Source of the DNA: JAJYSO01 sp964451785
GTDB lineage: Bacteria; Bacteroidota; Bacteroidia; Flavobacteriales; Flavobacteriaceae
Length of the DNA: 64,000 bases
Assembly: GCA_964451785.1 (NCBI GenBank)
Contig: CAYVJG010000004.1
Span: forward strand, 1 to 64,000
Direction of reading: 5' to 3'
Shown: positions 39,910-48,641 of the stretch, one piece after another
How the letters are laid out: the number at the start of each line of letters is the position of its first letter
How positions within the stretch are numbered: the first letter of the stretch is position 1
Notes under the pieces: model-generated
The model's database searches: none
What the model saw: only the letters and a program-made list of their open reading frames with translations
What the model was told of the DNA's origin: nothing
Made by a program: the position numbers and the translations under genes

Positions 39910-40998
39910 TTATTTGGTAAGCACGTCAACTTCAACGTTCATTCCTGATTTGAGTTTAGCTATTGTCTTAGGATCGTTTTCTGCGGTTAGAATAATTTTG
40001 ACAGGCAAGCGTTGCACTGTTTTGACAAAGTTTCCGGTGGCATTATCCGGGGGAAGTAATGAAAAACGGGCTCCTGTAGCCGGAGAAAAAGCAGCCACTT
40101 GTCCTTTAAACTTTACCGCCGGATAGGCATCGACATGGATGTTTACAGCTTGACCTTCTTGTATATCGGTTAGTTGTGTTTCTTTAAAATTAGCCACCAC
40201 CCATTTGTGCTCGGTATTGACTAAGTAAAATAAGGATTGACCTGGTGCCACAAAACGTCCTGGTTTTAGAGAAACTTCTGATAGGCGTCCGTTAAAAGGA
40301 GCAGTGATCATCGTATAGCTCATATCGAGTTTAGCTTTGCGCACCATCGCTTTGGCACTTTCCACTTGCGCTTGGGCTACGGCTACTTGCTTTTCGGTGA
40401 TTTCTGTTTGCGAATTTGCTGCTGTGCGTTGACTGATGGAAGATTGCTTTTGACTCTTCATAATATCAACTTGCTCTTGAGCTTGTTGCATGGCCGCTAA
40501 GGCTTGCTCGTATTTTTGTTTGGTAATCGAATGATTTTGATATAAATTTTTATAACGTTCATAATCATTAGTGGTGCGTCTCAATTTAATCTTGGCCATG
40601 TCAATATTTCCCAAAGCTGAAGCTACATGTGATTTTGACGCTGAAAAGTGAGCTTTTGAAGTGCCTATGCTGGCTTGAGCAACAGCTAATTGACTTTTAG
40701 CTGAAGCTAAGGCGGCTTTGGCTTGTGCTAATTGAACAGCATAGTCTTGTGTGTCAATCTTAAATAATGTATCCCCTTTTTTAACCTGTTGATAATCTTT
40801 GACATAAACTTTACTGATATAACCACTTACATGCGGGATGACAGGAATCATATTGGCCATTATCTGTGCGTCATTAGTCTCTTCGTGAGATAATGAATGA
40901 ATGTACATGTAACCGCCAATAATTATACCGGCTAAAACCATCGCAGAGATGATGAGGATAAATTTTTTGTTTGTTTTTTTCTTTTCTACTTTATCCAT
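39910..40998 (-). CDS. HlyD/EmrA-like membrane fusion protein
   Basis: A 362-residue periplasmic adaptor anchored by one N-terminal helix (about 12-32). A split lipoyl domain (VSGYISKVYVKDYQQVKKGD and TAPFNGRLSEVSLKPG) flanks an alanine/glutamine-rich coiled coil (about 85-225). A beta-barrel segment with FKETQL follows. It links the EmrB-like pump to the TolC-like channel. The gene is 3 bases from both neighbours, so it lies in one operon. Confidence 0.9.
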   Translation of the reverse strand: MDKVEKKKTNKKFILIISAMVLAGIIIGGYMYIHSLSHEETNDAQIMANMIPVIPHVSGYISKVYVKDYQQVKKGDTLFKIDTQDYAVQLAQAKAALASAKSQLAVAQASIGTSKAHFSASKSHVASALGNIDMAKIKLRRTTNDYERYKNLYQNHSITKQKYEQALAAMQQAQEQVDIMKSQKQSSISQRTAANSQTEITEKQVAVAQAQVESAKAMVRKAKLDMSYTMITAPFNGRLSEVSLKPGRFVAPGQSLFYLVNTEHKWVVANFKETQLTDIQEGQAVNIHVDAYPAVKFKGQVAAFSPATGARFSLLPPDNATGNFVKTVQRLPVKIILTAENDPKTIAKLKSGMNVEVDVLTK

Positions 40999-41001
40999 GA
41001 T

Positions 41002-42333
41002 CTAGTTTTTTTTGAATAGTGTGATAAGTGAACCTGTGGCTTGTTTTAGCGCGTAATATTTAGCCGTTATTTCAACTTTGCTCACCGCTAAATCTATTTG
41101 ACTTTGCAGGCGCTGGGTGTCGGCTTCTAATAAATCTTTGGTATCTAATAAACCATTGTCAAATTTATCTTTGACGATGCGGTAATTTTCCTCAGCTTGA
41201 CATTTTGAGGTTTGGTAAACTTCAAAATTTTGTAGAGCCAACTGATAGTCTTCCTGTGCATTTTTAATAAGTATTGAAACTTGGTCTTTAGCCTCATTCA
41301 CTTGAATTTGCAGTTGTTTAGCTCTGCTTTGAGCAACATGCACTTTACTCTTGTTTTTAAAAATATTAGTGAGGTTGTAGGATACGCCAACACCTACATT
41401 AATGGCGTTGGTAATGGACAAGGTGTTTTCAATATCAGCAGCTAAATAGCCGGCGGTTAAGCCGATAGTAGGGTAATAGCTTCCTTTTTCGATTTTAATT
41501 TGGTCTTGGGCCGCTGCTTCTTGAGCCATGAGTGCTTGAAGGTCAGGCCGTGTAATGCTGTCGGAAGGCGCGATTAAAATTTCAGAAGCTATAGGTGAAC
41601 TAAGTGTTGTGCTGTCAATAGTGATTTTAGAATTGTTAGGCAATTCGAGAAAAATGGCCAATTTATAATTTAAAATGCGCGCTGTCTTTTGAGCTTTGGC
41701 TAAGGTGAGCTTGATAGTTGATTCTTGTAATTTAGCCTTCAGTAAATCATTGAGCGGCAAAAGTCCATTTTCTTCCATGGCTGTAAAGTCAATGACACGG
41801 CGATGGGCGGTTTGCAAATTTTGTTTGATTAAATTAACCGTTTTGCGTGCTTTATACAGATTGACATAAGCAGCGATGGTTTGCATGGCTAGGTCAGCTT
41901 TGATATCTTCATTTTTATATTGAGTGGCCTCTAGCTGATGTTCACCGGCTTTAATGGCATTTTTAATTTTAAATCCGCTGAAAATAGGTAAGTTGATACC
42001 TGCTTGGCCTACTAGAACACTGTGAGGTTCAGGCAAAGCTGCTGGTTCACTATTTGAATCTGAAGCGTTTGCTAATTGAAATTGGAGCGACAAATCGGGT
42101 TTTGTCATGTAAAGGTATTTTCCTCCTAAAGTGACATCCGGATAACGGTTGTTTTTCAGAGCTTGCAGTTGACTTTCAGCTTCAAGTAGCTTTTCAGATG
42201 ATAATTTAGAAGGGTTACTGTACTGCCAAGCGCGTTGCACAGCATCCTGAAGTGACAGCATTTTACTGTCGTCTTGAGCGTGTAAATAACAGCCTATTAA
42301 TAAGCTGCATAAACAGAGAATTTTAGTTCTCAT
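41002..42333 (-). CDS. TolC-family outer-membrane efflux protein
   Basis: A 443-residue protein with a signal peptide (about 1-19, ending LHAQ). It has the duplicated coiled-coil/beta-hairpin pattern of outer-membrane factors: two stretches of alternating long helices (about 30-230 and 245-440), with GQAGINLPIFSGFK and VGVGVSYNLTNIFKNKSK at equivalent positions. Its first 11 bases overlap the end of the tetR gene, so it is transcribed and probably translated together with the regulator. Confidence 0.88.
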   Translation of the reverse strand: MRTKILCLCSLLIGCYLHAQDDSKMLSLQDAVQRAWQYSNPSKLSSEKLLEAESQLQALKNNRYPDVTLGGKYLYMTKPDLSLQFQLANASDSNSEPAALPEPHSVLVGQAGINLPIFSGFKIKNAIKAGEHQLEATQYKNEDIKADLAMQTIAAYVNLYKARKTVNLIKQNLQTAHRRVIDFTAMEENGLLPLNDLLKAKLQESTIKLTLAKAQKTARILNYKLAIFLELPNNSKITIDSTTLSSPIASEILIAPSDSITRPDLQALMAQEAAAQDQIKIEKGSYYPTIGLTAGYLAADIENTLSITNAINVGVGVSYNLTNIFKNKSKVHVAQSRAKQLQIQVNEAKDQVSILIKNAQEDYQLALQNFEVYQTSKCQAEENYRIVKDKFDNGLLDTKDLLEADTQRLQSQIDLAVSKVEITAKYYALKQATGSLITLFKKN

Positions 42334-42943
42334 AAGTTAAAATGGCTTTTATACTACGTTGTAAATGAGGAATGAGTTCTTCTTCAACAAATTCATCTAC
42401 TGATTGTTCTTGTGAGATATTATGAATGGCACTAAAGAGTTTTTTATTGTAATAAAATCCAAAATAAGTACCTGAAATTGTAGTGATAATTAAGGGAATA
42501 TTAATGTTTTTTGAAAATATGCCGGCTTGTTGACCTTGTTTGATATAGTTTTCAATAAGGCGGTAATTTTTGCGGCGCTGATCCGTGAAATGTGTAAAAT
42601 CTTCAGAACCTTCAGCCTTAGCGTATTCAAAGTTGGCAATTTTATGAACCCGTCTGTTTTCGTGTAAGCGCTTGATGGTATAAGCAATTATTAAATCTAT
42701 TTTTTCAAAATAATCGTGCTTCTGTGTTAGTAGATGCGTCAGTTCTGTTTCAAAATCATGAGACCTATACAAAGTTAACAGCTTGAGTAAATTGCGTTTC
42801 CCCCCAAAATAATATGAAATCATGGCAACATTAATTCCGGCGGCTTCAGCTATAGCTCTCACTGAGGTTCCTTCATAGCCATTTTCGGCAAACAGCTTTT
42901 CAGCTATTTTTATAATTTCTATTTGTTTGTTGTTTAAGCTCAT
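42323..42943 (-). CDS. TetR-family transcriptional regulator of the efflux operon
   Basis: A 206-residue repressor. The N-terminal helix-turn-helix (about 8-55) reads AEKLFAENGYEGTSVRAIA, then AAGINVAMISYYFGGKRNLL. The C-terminal ligand-binding part (about 60-206) is variable, as expected. It is the first gene of the TetR-TolC-EmrA-EmrB operon. Two 18-bp palindromes just upstream overlap its predicted promoter, so autorepression with relief by an exported compound is the natural model (inference). Confidence 0.9.
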   Translation of the reverse strand: MSLNNKQIEIIKIAEKLFAENGYEGTSVRAIAEAAGINVAMISYYFGGKRNLLKLLTLYRSHDFETELTHLLTQKHDYFEKIDLIIAYTIKRLHENRRVHKIANFEYAKAEGSEDFTHFTDQRRKNYRLIENYIKQGQQAGIFSKNINIPLIITTISGTYFGFYYNKKLFSAIHNISQEQSVDEFVEEELIPHLQRSIKAILTYEN

Positions 42944-42962
42944 TTTTTTGAGTTTTACGGCG

Positions 42963-42970
42963 CAAAATTA
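42963..42970 (-). promoter_or_regulatory. -7 promoter element (TAATTTTG) of the efflux operon
   Basis: A perfect TAnnTTTG on the minus strand, 19 bases upstream of the tetR ATG. It overlaps the first operator by 4 bases. Confidence 0.5.
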
Positions 42971-43002
42971 AACATTTGTTTAATTTTAAACGCTTGTTTA
43001 AT
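42967..43002. promoter_or_regulatory. Twin palindromic TetR operators
   Basis: ATTAAACATTTGTTTAAT (42967-42984) is a perfect 18-bp palindrome. TTTAAACGCTTGTTTAAT (42985-43002) is a second, imperfect copy directly abutting it. Tandem palindromes between a tetR gene and its promoter are the normal form of an autoregulatory site. Confidence 0.7.
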
Positions 43003-43128
43003 ACTTAATTTTTTGTTAATAAATATGTAGTGAGGTTTTTGGTGATTGTAGTTATTTACTAAAGTAGCTCTTCTTGTGTAGGTATTGAAATCCTTGGTTA
43101 GTTATACAATAGATTTCCTTATAAACTC

Positions 43129-43136
43129 TATCTTTG
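43129..43136 (+). promoter_or_regulatory. -7 promoter element (TATCTTTG) of ubiE
   Basis: A perfect TAnnTTTG 24 bases before the ATG at 43161, supporting that start over the upstream in-frame TTG at 43134. Confidence 0.5.
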
Positions 43137-43160
43137 CAAAAATGCCGATGCATAAGTATT

Positions 43161-43889
43161 ATGAAAGAAAAAGTGACGCCTTATAAAGACTCAACACTTG
43201 GTAAAAAACAGCAAGTGAGTAAAATGTTTGATGCCATTTCAGGAGGTTATGACGATTTAAATCGTGTAATTTCATGGGGAATGGATAAGTCGTGGCGTAA
43301 AAAAGTGATTCGTAAAATTGTCAATCACAAGCCTGCTAATGTGTTAGATATTGCTACTGGCACCGGTGATTTGGCCATTAGCTTAGCAGAACAAGGACTC
43401 AATAATATTGTAGGGCTTGATATTTCAGAAGGCATGCTTAATGTAGGTCGTCAAAAAATAGCTGAACGTCATTTAGATAAACAAATCACCATGCAGCTGG
43501 GCGATTCAGAAGATTTGCCATTTGCCGATAATAGTTTTGATGCCATTTGTGTATCCTTTGGGGTGCGTAATTTTGAAACTTTAGAAAAAGGCTTAGCTGA
43601 AATTTTACGCGTTTTAAAACCGGGCGGTTTGTTTATTGTTTTAGAAACTGCTGTGCCTCAAAAGTTTCCGTTTAAGCAAGGTTATAAATTATACGCTAAA
43701 TTTTTATTGCCCTTAATCGGTAAAATCTTCTCTAAAGACCGTGCGGCTTATGGATATCTATCAGAAAGTGCCTCAAAATTTCCTTGTGGAGAAGTGTTCA
43801 ACAATATTTTAAGAAAAATTGGGTTTAAAGATGTACAAGACTTGCCACAGACTATGGGCGTGGCATCAATTTATACGTCTACAAAATAG
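43161..43889 (+). CDS. ubiE: Demethylmenaquinone methyltransferase
   Basis: A SAM-dependent C-methyltransferase of about 242 residues that completes menaquinone synthesis. Family signatures are KMFDAISGGYDDLNRVIS (about 21-38), the SAM-binding VLDIATGTGDLA (61-72) and CVSFGVRNFE (about 130-139). The ATG at 43161 (MKEKVTPYKD) is chosen from homologue-like N-terminus and promoter position. porT follows by 11 bases; this ubiE-porT pairing is common in Flavobacteriaceae, with no obvious functional reason. Could also be called menG. Confidence 0.93.
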   Translation: MKEKVTPYKDSTLGKKQQVSKMFDAISGGYDDLNRVISWGMDKSWRKKVIRKIVNHKPANVLDIATGTGDLAISLAEQGLNNIVGLDISEGMLNVGRQKIAERHLDKQITMQLGDSEDLPFADNSFDAICVSFGVRNFETLEKGLAEILRVLKPGGLFIVLETAVPQKFPFKQGYKLYAKFLLPLIGKIFSKDRAAYGYLSESASKFPCGEVFNNILRKIGFKDVQDLPQTMGVASIYTSTK

Positions 43890-43900
43890 CTCAATGCTTT

Positions 43901-44614
43901 ATGAAAAAAATAATTATTGTTTGTCTGGTTTTCTTTGGGGTTCAGTCAACTTATGGACAGCTTTTTTCAAGAGAACGCGTCAAAAACTTAGAGAATTTCG
44001 ATAAGAAAACCTGGTCCTGGGGCTACTTTTTAGGACTGAATTCATACGACTTTAAATTTGATTACAAAACGAACACTAATACGCATGGTGGTGCTTTTGA
44101 AGATGTAATTGTTAAGAAGAATTTTGGATTTAACGTGGGCTTAATCGGTAATATGCGCATCAATGACTATATGGATCTGCGCTTAGAGCCTGGAGTGATG
44201 TTTGCCAGTCGTGATTTGACTTTTCCCGATGCGCCTGTTGAAGATCAGCTGCGCGAAGTCAAATCTACCTATATTCACGTTCCTTTATTATTAAAAATTT
44301 CAACTAAGCGAATTAATAATTTTAAACCCTTTATAGTCGGTGGTGTTTCGACGTCTTTTAACTTGTCGAGTAACGAAGATAACCCTTCAGATAACTACAG
44401 CGGTGAATTTAGAATGAAAACCAATACCTACTATTGGGAAGTTGGGTTTGGGATTGATTTTTATTTGTATTATTTCAAGTTTACACCATCTATACGGGCT
44501 GTATTTGCCATGAGTGATGAGCTCGTTCAGGACAAAATACCAAATAGCGCCTACACCAGTAATATTGACAAAATGATGTCACGCGGCATTTTCATCAACT
44601 TTACATTTCAATAA
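43901..44614 (+). CDS. porT: Type IX secretion system outer-membrane protein PorT
   Basis: A 237-residue outer-membrane beta-barrel with signal peptide (about 1-19, ending TYGQ). Alternating strand-like segments (YFLGLNSYDFKFDY, FNVGLIGNMRINDYMDLRLEPG, KSTYIHVPLLLKIST, YYWEVGFGIDFYLYYFKFTPSIR) and the terminal aromatic residue (NFTFQ) fit the porin-like fold. The position 11 bases after ubiE is the usual locus of porT (sprT). It is required for T9SS secretion in relatives; cargo in this window includes the protein at 23587-25398. Confidence 0.82.
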   Translation: MKKIIIVCLVFFGVQSTYGQLFSRERVKNLENFDKKTWSWGYFLGLNSYDFKFDYKTNTNTHGGAFEDVIVKKNFGFNVGLIGNMRINDYMDLRLEPGVMFASRDLTFPDAPVEDQLREVKSTYIHVPLLLKISTKRINNFKPFIVGGVSTSFNLSSNEDNPSDNYSGEFRMKTNTYYWEVGFGIDFYLYYFKFTPSIRAVFAMSDELVQDKIPNSAYTSNIDKMMSRGIFINFTFQ

Positions 44615-44622
44615 ACGAACTA

Positions 44623-45081
44623 CTAAAAAGGCTTGAGCACCATTAAGATAATAATGATTAAAAAGATGGTGTTTTCAATGCGTTCGTAAAAGAATAACCT
44701 TTTTGAAAGGCGATGATATTCTTCCGGAATTGATTCGCCTTTATAATTTTTTAAAAAAGCTTTGATAGGTTTTGAACAGGGGGATAAAATGATAGGGCCA
44801 AAGCCTAAAGCGATTAAAAATAACGTTAAGCTGGTGATATACCAACCTTTATAGAATAAATAGGGTGATAAGTAGCCCATGGTTAATCCGCTTAATAGCA
44901 ATAAGGTGCCACCAATCATAACAAAAGTATGTAAGCGATTGCGAATAAAATAAGCGTGTTTGAGTTGGGTCATGTTTTCAGCCTTGTTGACAATATAAAT
45001 CATTACAAAACCCGGACCCATGCCTAAAATAGCCGATAAAACATGAATGACTAAAACGAATTGGTATAGTGTAAATGACAT
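44623..45081 (-). CDS. DUF2269-like integral membrane protein
   Basis: A 152-residue protein with four hydrophobic segments (about 5-28, 50-68, 79-100, 132-150). The N-terminal helix VLVIHVLSAILGMGPGFVMIYIV has the conserved His and GxGP pattern seen in DUF2269/predicted integral membrane families. No enzyme motif. It converges on porT (stops 8 bases apart) and has its own -7 element upstream. Confidence 0.7.
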   Translation of the reverse strand: MSFTLYQFVLVIHVLSAILGMGPGFVMIYIVNKAENMTQLKHAYFIRNRLHTFVMIGGTLLLLSGLTMGYLSPYLFYKGWYITSLTLFLIALGFGPIILSPCSKPIKAFLKNYKGESIPEEYHRLSKRLFFYERIENTIFLIIIILMVLKPF

Positions 45082-45110
45082 AGGCTACTACCTAAAAATT
45101 GCTACGCTTG

Positions 45111-45118
45111 CAAATATA
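45111..45118 (-). promoter_or_regulatory. -7 promoter element (TATATTTG)
   Basis: A perfect TAnnTTTG on the minus strand, 29 bases upstream of the DUF2269-like ATG. No TTG at the expected distance. The rest of the 266-base gap shows nothing. Confidence 0.35.
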
Positions 45119-45347
45119 GCTTAGCTTTTTGATATGGCTGTTAAAACTTTGCTTTTTTATGGACAGTATCTAAGATAATATGTTGATTAGATTTTCTTCA
45201 TGGGTGAACTATAATAAACTCCTAGCTCCTCATTTTCTTTATTAAAAAAGGCGATAAGTTAACAAGACAAAACTGTTAGATTTTTAAGAGACAAATAAAG
45301 TCTCACTATTTTTGGTACAGCCTCTTTTTTAGCTTGAATACGCCTTA

Positions 45348-45779
45348 TTATAATTTACTAAACATTAATTTTGATTCAATTTTCCCTCGGTCATCTATGG
45401 CCACTCTATAGAGGTTTTCAAAGTTATGACTGTTGATAAAAGTGTATTTTTCTTCACCTAAAACACGGTTGATAAAAGCTGGAGTCGTGTCTTGATGACC
45501 GACGATTAGTACCGTTTTAGCTTTGGTTTCTAATTGAAATTGAGGGCAGTAGAGTTCTCGTGGGTTGTATAAATTATAATCAATCTGGAGCAAATCGAGT
45601 AGGGGCTGAGCGGTTTCTTGCGTGCGTTGATAATGTGTGCAATAAACAGCTTCAATACCTTTGTTTTTTAATACTTCAGCCCACTGCCGAGCACGCTTTT
45701 TCCCTTGGAGAGTTAGATGTGGATTGCGCGTGCCATCGTATTCTTTTTCGGCGTGTCTGATAAAATAATAGGTAGTCAT
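45348..45779 (-). CDS. Histidine phosphatase superfamily protein (SixA/phosphoglycerate-mutase-like)
   Basis: A 143-residue small histidine phosphatase. The catalytic motif is FIRHAEK (about 6-12, RHA in place of RHG), followed by LTLQGKKRARQWAEVL, an internal YCTHYQRTQETAQPLL supplying the second Arg, and VLIVGHQDTTP with the second catalytic His. Size and the RHAE form resemble SixA-type phosphohistidine phosphatases, but substrate is undefined. It is upstream of the cyclophilin-FKBP terminator region but on its own. Confidence 0.82.
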   Translation of the reverse strand: MTTYYFIRHAEKEYDGTRNPHLTLQGKKRARQWAEVLKNKGIEAVYCTHYQRTQETAQPLLDLLQIDYNLYNPRELYCPQFQLETKAKTVLIVGHQDTTPAFINRVLGEEKYTFINSHNFENLYRVAIDDRGKIESKLMFSKL

Positions 45780-45822
45780 TAGAGCTGTATGTAACCAATT
45801 TATTAAAAAATAAAGGTATAAA

Positions 45823-45849
45823 AAAAGCTGCCTAATTAAGGCAGCTTTT
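45823..45849 (-). terminator. Hairpin terminator of the nrnA-gldI-PPIase operon
   Basis: An 11-bp perfect stem (45823-45833 with 45839-45849) with an A-run on the left, 21 bases past the stop of the cyclophilin-FKBP gene. Confidence 0.8.
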
Positions 45850-45870
45850 ACGAGTTATCGAGCTTTGTGA

Positions 45871-46926
45871 TTATTTGCCAATCTTAGCCAATTTGACATC
45901 AAAAATCAAATATGAGTTAGCAGGAATTGGGCCTATTCCGCGTTGACCATAGCCTAAGTGTGGAGGAATGATAAAACGCGCTTCTTCGCCTTCTTTTAAA
46001 AGTTGAAGACCTTCGTCCCATCCGGCAATTACACGACCAGTACCCACTTGAAAGCTGATAGGTTTTTGGCCATCTTCTTCTAAACGTTTGTCAAATACTT
46101 GGCCATCAATAAGCATACCTTTGTAGTATACCTGAACGGTTTGACCTGGTTGAGGCGTAGCACCGCTTTCAACTGATTTAGTGATTTTGTAACGCAATCC
46201 GCTTTCTGTTTCTGTAAATCCTTCAGATAAACTGTCAAGTTGCGCCTTAATTTTAGCTTTAGCTTCTTCTTCGGCTTTAACTGCAGCTCCCATTTTGTCC
46301 GCAAAAACTTTAGCGGCATCAAAATTTTGCGCTCCTTCACCTACGCGGATAATTTTAACCTGATTCATCACCACGTCTTTAAGCGGTTTATCCATACGGT
46401 TAACTTCAACATTTCCGATAGAATCAACTACCTCAATATTTTTGATAACTTTTCCAAATACAGAATACCCGCCATCGAGGTTAGGGGTTGCGTTTAAGGT
46501 GATAAAAAATTGGCTGCCATTGGTGTCAGGACCAGAATTAGCCATTGATAAAATCCCTTTTGAGTCGTGTTTTAAACCGGTGTTGGTTTCGTTAGGGAAT
46601 TCATAACCCGGTCCACCCTGACTGTTACCTAGAGGATCGCCACCTTGGATGACAAAGCCGCGAACAATACGGTGAAAAGTTAAGCCGTCAAAGTATTTTT
46701 TACCTTTGTATTTTTCATCGACTAAGGTGTTGGTGCCTTCAGCGAGTGATACAAAATTGGCAACAGTTAAAGGCGCTTTTTTGTAGTATAATTGCGCCAA
46801 AAATTTACCGTAATTAGTGTCAAATTCAGCGTATAATCCATCTTTTAAATCGGGATATTGACTGTTCTTACATGCCATAGCAGATAGTGTTATAAGTAAA
46901 ACTAGTATTAAATTTCGTTTGCGCAT
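45871..46926 (-). CDS. Lipoprotein with cyclophilin and FKBP domains
   Basis: A 351-residue envelope foldase. Lipoprotein signal (hydrophobic 5-16, AMAC with C19), a cyclophilin domain (about 28-200: ANFVSLAEG, FHRIVRGFVIQGGDP, NSGPDTNGSQFFITL), an Ala/Lys/Glu-rich helical linker (about 210-235) and an FKBP domain (about 245-351: VQVYKGML-like YYKGMLIDGQVFDKR, GWDEGLQLLKEGEEARFIIP, YGQRGIGPIPANS). Two PPIase folds in one chain is a less common arrangement. It follows gldI by 29 bases and probably shares its transcript. Confidence 0.9.
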   Translation of the reverse strand: MRKRNLILVLLITLSAMACKNSQYPDLKDGLYAEFDTNYGKFLAQLYYKKAPLTVANFVSLAEGTNTLVDEKYKGKKYFDGLTFHRIVRGFVIQGGDPLGNSQGGPGYEFPNETNTGLKHDSKGILSMANSGPDTNGSQFFITLNATPNLDGGYSVFGKVIKNIEVVDSIGNVEVNRMDKPLKDVVMNQVKIIRVGEGAQNFDAAKVFADKMGAAVKAEEEAKAKIKAQLDSLSEGFTETESGLRYKITKSVESGATPQPGQTVQVYYKGMLIDGQVFDKRLEEDGQKPISFQVGTGRVIAGWDEGLQLLKEGEEARFIIPPHLGYGQRGIGPIPANSYLIFDVKLAKIGK

Positions 46927-46955
46927 AGAAGTTATGGTTTTAAGTTATTTTACGT

Positions 46956-47489
46956 TTAGTGTTGTGTTATTGAGTTGAGTGTTGCGGTTACGCGAATGGG
47001 TACATTTCGACCTATTTTATTATTGTCGCCATAATAGCCAAAAGCCATAAATGAGGGGAAATAAAAGGTGACAGTTTCACCGGCTTTCATCAGTTTTAAA
47101 CCGTGGCGTAAACCACTGAATAAACCTTCTTTTTCAATAAGGTTGAGGCGCGTACCAATTTCTTTACGCGTGTAAATAGGACGCCCTTTTAGGGTACTTA
47201 TATCGTAGTTAATACTAACTTCATCCCCAAAATCTGGCGTGATGCTGTCAGTGGTGTTTTCTGTGTTGTATTTATACCAAAATCCATACGAAGAAGTGTA
47301 GTATTTATGCGTAGAATCTTGCTTGATAAGGGCTTGAATAAGCGCTTCCTGCTGGGCTTGTAAAACTTTGTTACGCTCTATAGATTGCTTTAAAAAATGC
47401 CCTGATTTTTGAGTAATCGGGCGTCGTGCAACCGGATTGTTACACGATGATAAAACCATAATGAATACTAATAGAACTAAACTTCTCAT
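46956..47489 (-). CDS. gldI: Gliding motility lipoprotein GldI (FKBP-type PPIase)
   Basis: A 177-residue lipoprotein (hydrophobic 3-13, LSSC with C16) with an FKBP-type domain in its C-terminal half (GDEVSINYDISTLKGRPIYTRK, LFSGLRHGLKLMKAGETVTFYFPS, AFGYYGDN). GldI is needed for gliding and T9SS function in Flavobacterium. The position between an NrnA-type DHH gene and another PPIase is typical of gldI. Its ATG overlaps the stop of the DHH gene by 4 bases. Whether the organism actually glides cannot be told from this. Confidence 0.85.
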   Translation of the reverse strand: MRSLVLLVFIMVLSSCNNPVARRPITQKSGHFLKQSIERNKVLQAQQEALIQALIKQDSTHKYYTSSYGFWYKYNTENTTDSITPDFGDEVSINYDISTLKGRPIYTRKEIGTRLNLIEKEGLFSGLRHGLKLMKAGETVTFYFPSFMAFGYYGDNNKIGRNVPIRVTATLNSITQH

Positions 47490-48505
47490 GCCTTTAGTAA
47501 TTGATTTTTATACGTCTTTAATAAGCGTTCAAAATTTTGCGCTGTTTCGGCTAGTGATTTTGTACTTCTTCCGCCAGCCGCGTTGAGATGACCACCGCCA
47601 TTAAAGTGCTTACGCGCAAAAGTGTTGACGTCAAATTCACCTTTTGAGCGCAGGGAGATTTTAATGATCCCTTCAGCTTTGTGCTCTATAAAGATGGCTG
47701 CAAATTTAATGCCTTCTAGTGAAAGTCCATAATTAACGATGCCCTCAGTGTCTCCTTTTTTAAAATGATGTTTGTCTAAATCGTCTTGTGATAAGGTGAT
47801 ATAGGCCGTATGTAATTCTTCAAATACCTTTAAGTGATCTAAAGCAGTACCTAAAAGTTTAATTTGATCAGCAGATTTAGTATCGTATATATTTTGATGT
47901 ATCAAAGCGTTGTTGGCGCCGCAATCAATTAAATGTGCTATTGCGCGATGTGTGTTGCTGGTTGTACTGGGAAAGCGAAATGAACCTGTATCGGTCATAA
48001 TACCGGTGTAAAGACAAGTCGCTATTTTAGAATCAATGGCGTTAGTAGCTTCTAATAACTCAATAAAATTATAGACCATTTCACAAGTTGAAGAAGCGCT
48101 TGCATCACTGTACATAAAATCAGCATAGTCGTCAGGCTGCTCATGATGATCAATCATTACAAATGCAGCTTCGGCCTTTTTGAGGGAAGTGGCCATTTCA
48201 CCAGTACGTGAAAAAGAATTAAAGTCTAGCGTAAAAATATAATCAGCTTCCGAAAGTAAAGTTTCAGCCTCGGTTTGATTTTGGTCGTATTTAACGATAA
48301 GCTCTTGCCCTGGCAGGCACTGTAAAAAATGGGGGTAACTATTAGGAGAAATGACGGTGCAATTATGTCCTTGACTAGTTAAAAAATGATACAGTCCTAA
48401 TGTAGAGCCTAAGGCGTCGCCATCGGGATTGCGATGCGGAATAATCACTACCTTTTTAGGGGTTGATAAAGCCGATTTAAGCGTGTTTAATTGCGTTTCT
48501 TCCAT
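47486..48505 (-). CDS. nrnA: DHH/DHHA1 phosphoesterase, NrnA-type
   Basis: A 339-residue bifunctional oligoribonuclease/pAp-phosphatase-like protein. DHH-family motifs are intact: IIPHRNPDGDALGS (about 21-34), FTLDFNSFSR (about 92-101), MIDHHEQPDD (about 116-125) and MTDTGSFRFP (about 169-178). The C-terminal DHHA1 motif GGGHLNAAGG is at about 307-316. It degrades short RNA or pAp to nucleotides in the cytoplasm. It heads the nrnA-gldI-PPIase operon and is divergent from ndk. Confidence 0.9.
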   Translation of the reverse strand: MEETQLNTLKSALSTPKKVVIIPHRNPDGDALGSTLGLYHFLTSQGHNCTVISPNSYPHFLQCLPGQELIVKYDQNQTEAETLLSEADYIFTLDFNSFSRTGEMATSLKKAEAAFVMIDHHEQPDDYADFMYSDASASSTCEMVYNFIELLEATNAIDSKIATCLYTGIMTDTGSFRFPSTTSNTHRAIAHLIDCGANNALIHQNIYDTKSADQIKLLGTALDHLKVFEELHTAYITLSQDDLDKHHFKKGDTEGIVNYGLSLEGIKFAAIFIEHKAEGIIKISLRSKGEFDVNTFARKHFNGGGHLNAAGGRSTKSLAETAQNFERLLKTYKNQLLKA

Positions 48506-48607
48506 AGCTCACGAATATACAATTTAAATTTTTTCAGGCTACTTTTTTAAATTAAATTATTGTTTGGAGGCAATCTACAGTTTATTAGGATAATAGAAAG
48601 AAATGCT

Positions 48608-48615
48608 TATTTTTG
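48608..48615 (+). promoter_or_regulatory. -7 promoter element (TATTTTTG) of ndk
   Basis: A perfect TAnnTTTG 26 bases before the ndk ATG. Confidence 0.45.
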
Positions 48616-48641
48616 CATCAAAATATTAATACCAGATAAGC

